This document shows positions 5,536 through 9,397 of a stretch of 9,397 nt of DNA, piece by piece (the stretch's first letter is position 1; the number at the start of each line of letters is the position of its first letter). A program made the translations under genes and the position numbers. The stretch comes from CAYLMG01 sp964464635 (GTDB taxonomy: Bacteria > Planctomycetota > Phycisphaerae > Sedimentisphaerales > Anaerobacaceae): assembly GCA_964464635.1 (NCBI GenBank), contig CAYXGT010000099.1, forward strand, positions 1-9,397. The letters run 5' to 3'. The notes under the pieces were generated by a model that saw nothing but the letters and a program-made list of their open reading frames with translations, was not told the origin of the DNA and searched no databases.

Positions 5536-8397
5536 ATGAGCGAAGACAAAAAGAAGAGTTATCGTGATACACTGAACCTTCCGAAGACCGATTTTGCGAT
5601 GAAGGCAAATCTTACGCAGCGGGAGCCTGCGATGCGAAAAAAGTGGGCTGAGGAAGGAATCTATAAGAAAATAATGGAGTCGAGAAAGAATTCTGCTGAG
5701 TATATACTTCACGACGGCCCGCCTTATGCGAACGGTGACATTCATATGGGGCACGTTATCAATAAGGTACTTAAGGACATCGTGGTCAAGTATAAGACAA
5801 TGTCCGGTTTCAAGGCTCCGTATGTACCGGGGTGGGACTGTCACGGCCTGCCGATAGAATCGATGGTTACAAGTAAGCTCGGCGAAAAGGCACTGAAGAT
5901 GAGCAAACCTGAGATACGGAAAAGATGCGAGGAGTACGCAGGCAAATATGTCAAGATTCAAAGCAGGCAGTTTCAGGAGCTTGGGATTTTCGGCGATTTC
6001 GATAATCCTTACCTGACATTCAAGCCTGAATACGAGGCGGGGATTTTAGAGGTTTTTGCGGAACTGGTCGGTAAGGGTTTGGTCTATAAACAGCTTCGGC
6101 CTATTCACTGGTCGATTGGGTGTCAGACGGCTCTGGCAGAGGCCGAGCTTGAATATAACGATATATCCTCGCCAAGCATATTTGTTAATTTTGAGGTCGA
6201 GGCGGAGTCGGTAAAGAAACTTGTCGAGCTCGGCCTGGTAAGCGAAGATGAAACAAAGGATTCAAAAATCTGTTTTATGATTTGGACGACGACGCCGTGG
6301 ACACTTGCGGCCAACCTGGCGGTTGCGGTTAACCCGGCGCTGGAATATGTTACTATTCATTATGAATTGAACGGACAAAATTTTGTTTCCTTAGTTGCCG
6401 CCAAAAGAGTCGGCGAAATCGCAAAGGCAGGTGCCCTGGAAGATAAGATAAAGGTGTGCAAAAAACCCGTTCTCGGCAGCGAGCTGGAAAATCTGCGCTA
6501 TAAGCACCCCTTTGTAGAGAAAAACCCGACGGAAAAGGATGCACACTATGTAATTCTGGCTGACTATGTTACGACGGAAGATGGAACTGGGCTGGTACAT
6601 ACTGCGCCGGGGCACGGCGTCGAGGATTATATATCAGGGCAGAAATATGGGCTTGCGATTTATTCGCCTGTGGACAATTACGGCTGTTACGACGATACGG
6701 TGCCGCAATGGCTGGCGGGCAAAAACGTGCTGGAGGTGGAAAGAGAAGTTAACGATAAGCTTGCAGAGCTCGGATTACTTTTTTCGGAAGAAAAGATTGT
6801 CCACAGCTATCCGCACTGCTGGCGAAGCAAGAAACCGGTTATCTTCAGAGCGACGGAGCAGTGGTTTATAAGCATGGACAGGGAGATGAAAGGTGTCGGA
6901 AAGAGCCTGCGAGATATGGCTCTTGAGAGTGTCGGACGAGTAAAATGGATACCGCTCTGGGGACAGAAGCGAATCGAGGGGATGCTGGAGTCCAGGCCTG
7001 ACTGGTGCATATCGAGACAGAGAAGCTGGGGACTTCCGATACCGGTTTTTGTCAATTCGAAAGGCGAAAGCCTGCTGACAAAGGAATCAGTGCTGGCAGC
7101 AGCAAATTATATCGGGCAAAAAGGCTCGGACAGCTGGTTTACGGATTCGGCAAAACAGATACTCGGTGAAGATTTCCACCTGCCGGCAGGTTTCGAGTGG
7201 GACGATTTGGAAAAAGAGGAGAATATTTTTGATGTGTGGTTCGAGTCCGGCTGCAGCTGGTACAGCGTTGCCAAAAAGAAGGGCTGGCCCGTGCCGGTCG
7301 ATTTGTATCTCGAAGGCTCGGACCAGCACCGCGGATGGTTTCAATTGTCACTGCTGCCGGCGCTCGGTTCGATTGAGACCGAGCCGTTCAAAGCGGTTCT
7401 GACACACGGTTTTACTGTCGATGATGAAGGTAAAAAACAATCGAAGTCACTGGGCAACTACGTAAACGCACAGGATGAAGTGGCGAAGTATGGAGCGGAT
7501 ATACTGAGGCTGTGGGTGGCGAGCGTGAACTACCAGGAGGATATGCGATGCACGGACGAGCTAATCGGCAGGACGCAGGATTCGTACAGGAAGATAAGAA
7601 ATACCATTCGTTATTTGCTGGGCAATCTCGATGATTTCGAGCCGGAGAAGGATTCGGTCGACTATGAGCAGATGTATGATATCGACCGCTGGGCGATGCA
7701 GCAGCTTGAGAAACTGAAACAAGAGGTAACCGATAGTTATGAGAGCTTTTCATTTCATAAGGCGTTTTCGCTACTTTACAACTTCTGCGTGGTAGAAATG
7801 AGCAGTGTATATATGGATGTGATGAAGGACCGGATGTACTGCGACGGCAAAAAAAGTTTATCAAGACGAAGCGGACAGACAGCGATGTATAACATTTTGA
7901 GCAGTCTTGTAAAGATGCTGGCGCCTATATTGGTACATACAGCAGAAGAGGTATGGTCGGCGGTGAGAAATCGGGACGAAAACGTTGAGAGTGTGCACCT
8001 TGCCACAATGCCGAAAACCAACGACTCAATTGATCACAAGGCTGAGGAAGCGAAATGGGAAAAGATAATGAATCTGCGAGACGACATTCTGCGGGTCCTG
8101 GAGGGATTAAGAAAAGACAAAAAGATTAACAGTAATCAGGAGGCCTCTGTTACTGTGCATTTTGCAAGTGAGGAAGAATTTAAAGAGTTCGAGGATTTCG
8201 GCGCTGAAAGAATTGCAGCGGTCTGCATTGTGAGCGAGGTAAAGCTTCTCAAAAGCGGCAGCGGCGAGAGGACGGTAACAGCAGAAAAAAGCAGCTATCA
8301 AAAATGCCAGCGCTGCTGGAACTTATTGGAGAGTGTCGGTAAAAATGAAGAGTATCCCGATTTGTGCAGCAGATGTGTCGAGGTGATTAAAGGTTAA
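5536..8397 (+). CDS. ileS: Isoleucyl-tRNA synthetase
   Basis: Class Ia cytoplasmic enzyme charging tRNA-Ile with isoleucine and hydrolysing mischarged valine. The start is the ATG at 5536, with AGGA nine bases upstream, giving 953 residues, normal for bacteria. The frame is open further up (TTG at 5476), but that overlaps the -35 box of the promoter. Landmarks: the HIGH-type H70-M-G-H73 in GPPYANGDIHMGH; GWDCHGLPIE at 99-108; the CP1 editing domain from about 190 to 400 with WTTTPWTLAANLAV (250-263) and GTGLVHTAPGHG (350-361); WCISRQRSWGLPIPVF (490-505); DVWFESG (566-572); and the KMSKS loop as K634-Q-S-K-S638. The tRNA-binding helical domain follows from about 670. The end has zinc-binding pairs C924-C927 and C944-C947, the mark of the common bacterial (E. 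coli-like) type rather than the eukaryote-like type. It is transcribed alone and ends before a terminator. Confidence 0.97.
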   Translation: MSEDKKKSYRDTLNLPKTDFAMKANLTQREPAMRKKWAEEGIYKKIMESRKNSAEYILHDGPPYANGDIHMGHVINKVLKDIVVKYKTMSGFKAPYVPGWDCHGLPIESMVTSKLGEKALKMSKPEIRKRCEEYAGKYVKIQSRQFQELGIFGDFDNPYLTFKPEYEAGILEVFAELVGKGLVYKQLRPIHWSIGCQTALAEAELEYNDISSPSIFVNFEVEAESVKKLVELGLVSEDETKDSKICFMIWTTTPWTLAANLAVAVNPALEYVTIHYELNGQNFVSLVAAKRVGEIAKAGALEDKIKVCKKPVLGSELENLRYKHPFVEKNPTEKDAHYVILADYVTTEDGTGLVHTAPGHGVEDYISGQKYGLAIYSPVDNYGCYDDTVPQWLAGKNVLEVEREVNDKLAELGLLFSEEKIVHSYPHCWRSKKPVIFRATEQWFISMDREMKGVGKSLRDMALESVGRVKWIPLWGQKRIEGMLESRPDWCISRQRSWGLPIPVFVNSKGESLLTKESVLAAANYIGQKGSDSWFTDSAKQILGEDFHLPAGFEWDDLEKEENIFDVWFESGCSWYSVAKKKGWPVPVDLYLEGSDQHRGWFQLSLLPALGSIETEPFKAVLTHGFTVDDEGKKQSKSLGNYVNAQDEVAKYGADILRLWVASVNYQEDMRCTDELIGRTQDSYRKIRNTIRYLLGNLDDFEPEKDSVDYEQMYDIDRWAMQQLEKLKQEVTDSYESFSFHKAFSLLYNFCVVEMSSVYMDVMKDRMYCDGKKSLSRRSGQTAMYNILSSLVKMLAPILVHTAEEVWSAVRNRDENVESVHLATMPKTNDSIDHKAEEAKWEKIMNLRDDILRVLEGLRKDKKINSNQEASVTVHFASEEEFKEFEDFGAERIAAVCIVSEVKLLKSGSGERTVTAEKSSYQKCQRCWNLLESVGKNEEYPDLCSRCVEVIKG

Positions 8398-8448
8398 CAA
8401 GCTAATACGATAAGCGCAAAAGCTTTTTATTAAAAATTGCAAAAGTAG

Positions 8449-8477
8449 AAAAGCCCTGTATTTCGACAAGGCTTTTT
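8449..8477 (+). terminator. Intrinsic terminator after ileS
   Basis: AAAAGCC (8449-8455) pairs with GGCTTTT (8470-8476). After one C-A mismatch, TGT (8457-8459) pairs with ACA (8466-8468) around ATTTCG. The T-run starts inside the 3' arm. It lies 52 bases after the ileS stop. A smaller AAGC/GCTT hairpin with a T-run at 8412-8428 may assist. Confidence 0.75.
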
Positions 8478-8632
8478 ATTTTCAGGTACAGTCAAAAAAT
8501 AAACATATCTTTCTTTACATATATTTTACTTGTAAGGTCTGGAAACTTATAACAAAATATATACAGTCAACGTGTAGAAGATCAGACTTTGATTAACTTT
8601 GAAATTGCTATGTAGAAAAAAACTTGTTCAAC
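8478..8632. other. AT-rich spacer without recognisable content
   Basis: I find no credible gene, RNA or promoter pair in this stretch. Together with the repeat at 8633-8723 it fills the gap of nearly 400 bases between ileS and the next gene. Confidence 0.6.
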
Positions 8633-8723
8633 TGTCATTGGGCACCTGATGCGGAATCCATAGACTAAAAAATTGGATTCCCGCCTCCATCGACAAGCTC
8701 AGGACAGGTGCGCGGGAATGACA
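8633..8723. repeat. Palindromic dispersed-repeat element (ATTCCCGC/GCGGGAAT type)
   Basis: Nested inverted repeats: TGTCATT (8633-8639) with AATGACA (8717-8723), GCACCTG (8642-8648) with CAGGTGC (8705-8711), and GGAATCC (8653-8659) with GGATTCC (8675-8681). ATTCCCGC (8677-8684) can alternatively pair with GCGGGAAT (8712-8719). The inner segment ATCGACAAGCTCAGGACAGG (8689-8708) and the GATTCCCGC...GCGGGAATGAC frame are both, from memory, very common dispersed intergenic motifs in environmental bacteria. It looks like a small non-coding, possibly MITE- or REP-like, element. GC content is higher than in the AT-rich DNA around it. Confidence 0.75.
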
Positions 8724-8735
8724 ACAGAGGTGTTT

Positions 8736-8764
8736 TTTACAAAGCACTTTGAAATAAATATTTT
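8736..8764 (+). promoter_or_regulatory. Possible promoter of the DUF4139-like gene
   Basis: TTTACA (8736-8741), 17 bases, then TATTTT (8759-8764) would start transcription about 23 bases before the ATG at 8794. The -10 match is modest. A TTGACA at 8763-8768 has no -10 box at the right distance. Confidence 0.35.
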
Positions 8765-8793
8765 GACAAGCATTTTTATGGAAGGAGATTTTT

Positions 8794-9397
8794 ATGAACT
8801 CTAAAAATAAGAATATATTTGTAAGCATGATTTTACTGATTAGCTGCGGGGTATCCTCAGCGGACCCTTCATTGACGATTTATAACCAGAATTTTGCCGT
8901 GGTACGTGAGCAGCTCGACCTGGACCTGAAAAAAGGCCAGAACGAGGTGAAATATAACGACATCACGGCGCACCTCGAGCCGGATTCAGTGATTTTGCGC
9001 GACCCGAAAGGCAAAAGAAATTTACAGATTCTCGAGCAGAATTACAGGGCAGACCCTATTTCGCAGGGACTGCTGCTCTCACTTTACGAAGGAAAAGTAA
9101 TAGATTTTCTCGTCACAGATAAAGAGGGAGAAGAAAAGATTATCAGGGGAAAGATAATTCGCAGCGGCTATGTTCCGCACCAGGCCGGCCTGAACCGGTA
9201 CGGCTCACAGTATTATCAACGCCAGATGTATTACGCCCAAAGCCCCGGTACGGGTCAGCCGATTATTGAGGTTGACGGAAAACTGCGTTTCAGACTGCAG
9301 GGCGAACCCCTTTTCCCGTCACTTACGGATGACACCATCTTAAAGCCTACCATCGACTGGAAAATTGTCACCGATAAAAGCGGAAAACTCGATGCCG
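8794..9397 (+). CDS. Exported DUF4139-like protein, N-terminal part, cut by window end
   Basis: The frame is open to the window edge, giving 201 residues. AAGGAG stands six bases before the ATG, a very good ribosome site. The export signal is residues 1-23 with the hydrophobic core FVSMILLIS. It can be read either as a lipoprotein signal (L15-I-S-C18, a fair lipobox) or as a normal signal cut after SSA23. The mature part starts LTIYNQNFAVVREQLDLDL, then GQNEVKYNDITAHLEPDSVILRD and ILEQNYRADPISQGLLLSLYEGK. This opening (a strand with a bound-like N, 'VxE' strand, then 'D-I-x-x-x-L-x-P-x-S-V') is what I know from the N-terminus of DUF4139-domain secreted proteins. Their molecular function is unknown. 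The defining C-terminal part lies outside the window, so the family call is tentative. Likely transcribed on its own. Confidence 0.75.
   Translation, partial: MNSKNKNIFVSMILLISCGVSSADPSLTIYNQNFAVVREQLDLDLKKGQNEVKYNDITAHLEPDSVILRDPKGKRNLQILEQNYRADPISQGLLLSLYEGKVIDFLVTDKEGEEKIIRGKIIRSGYVPHQAGLNRYGSQYYQRQMYYAQSPGTGQPIIEVDGKLRFRLQGEPLFPSLTDDTILKPTIDWKIVTDKSGKLDA

Noticed and set aside
5455..5961. 168-codon minus-strand frame opposite the ileS start
   Set aside because: It is the shadow of a strongly conserved enzyme-coding region, with no recognisable domain or ribosome site.
7412..7864. 150-codon minus-strand frame inside ileS
   Set aside because: Opposite-strand shadow of the KMSKS and tRNA-binding region; its composition looks like antisense translation.

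Overview
The window reads as chromosomal sequence from an uncultured or little-studied bacterium, most likely a planctomycete of the Phycisphaerae / Sedimentisphaerales type. That is an inference from protein style: short secreted proteins with a GGGGQSSGG...GTIGQPDAG core and a dockerin-like C-terminus, and secreted proteins combining a FTYQGRLID-type N-terminal domain with VGIGTT-x-P fibre repeats. No rRNA or marker gene other than ileS is present to settle it. All convincing genes lie on the + strand.

Left half (1-5101): two successive clusters of exported proteins. Cluster A has the 3' part of a fibre-like protein (1-951), a secreted serine beta-lactamase-like hydrolase (989-2542) and a small secreted protein with a dockerin-like tail (2575-2997). 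Gaps are 37 and 32 bases, so it looks like one operon. Cluster B starts from a good sigma-70-type promoter (3102-3130). It has a complete secreted fibre-like protein (3259-4677) and, 28 bases on, a close paralogue of the small dockerin-like protein (4706-5101). The two clusters look like copies of one module (fibre-like protein followed by small tail protein), with the hydrolase present only in A. The products are probably surface or extracellular; their real job is unknown.

Middle (5102-5535): a 434-base regulatory gap before ileS, and the most interesting part of the window. A consensus promoter (5152-5180) drives a short unit. It encodes an unannotated 37-residue peptide with ten isoleucines, five of them in a row, and ends in a very strong intrinsic terminator (5331-5369). 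The RNA can also fold into a 13-position helix whose 3' arm ends on the peptide stop codon, plus a competing pairing into the terminator. This looks like a ribosome-mediated isoleucine attenuator in front of ileS. An inverted-repeat element (5374-5444) and a second consensus promoter (5476-5504) lie between the terminator and ileS, so ileS probably also has attenuator-independent expression.

Right part: ileS (5536-8397), a full-length bacterial isoleucyl-tRNA synthetase with C-terminal zinc-binding cysteines, then its terminator (8449-8477). Next comes an AT-rich gap holding a dispersed palindromic repeat (8633-8723). Last is the start of an exported DUF4139-like protein (8794 to the window edge). 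No tRNA, rRNA, CRISPR array, transposase or prophage gene was seen.
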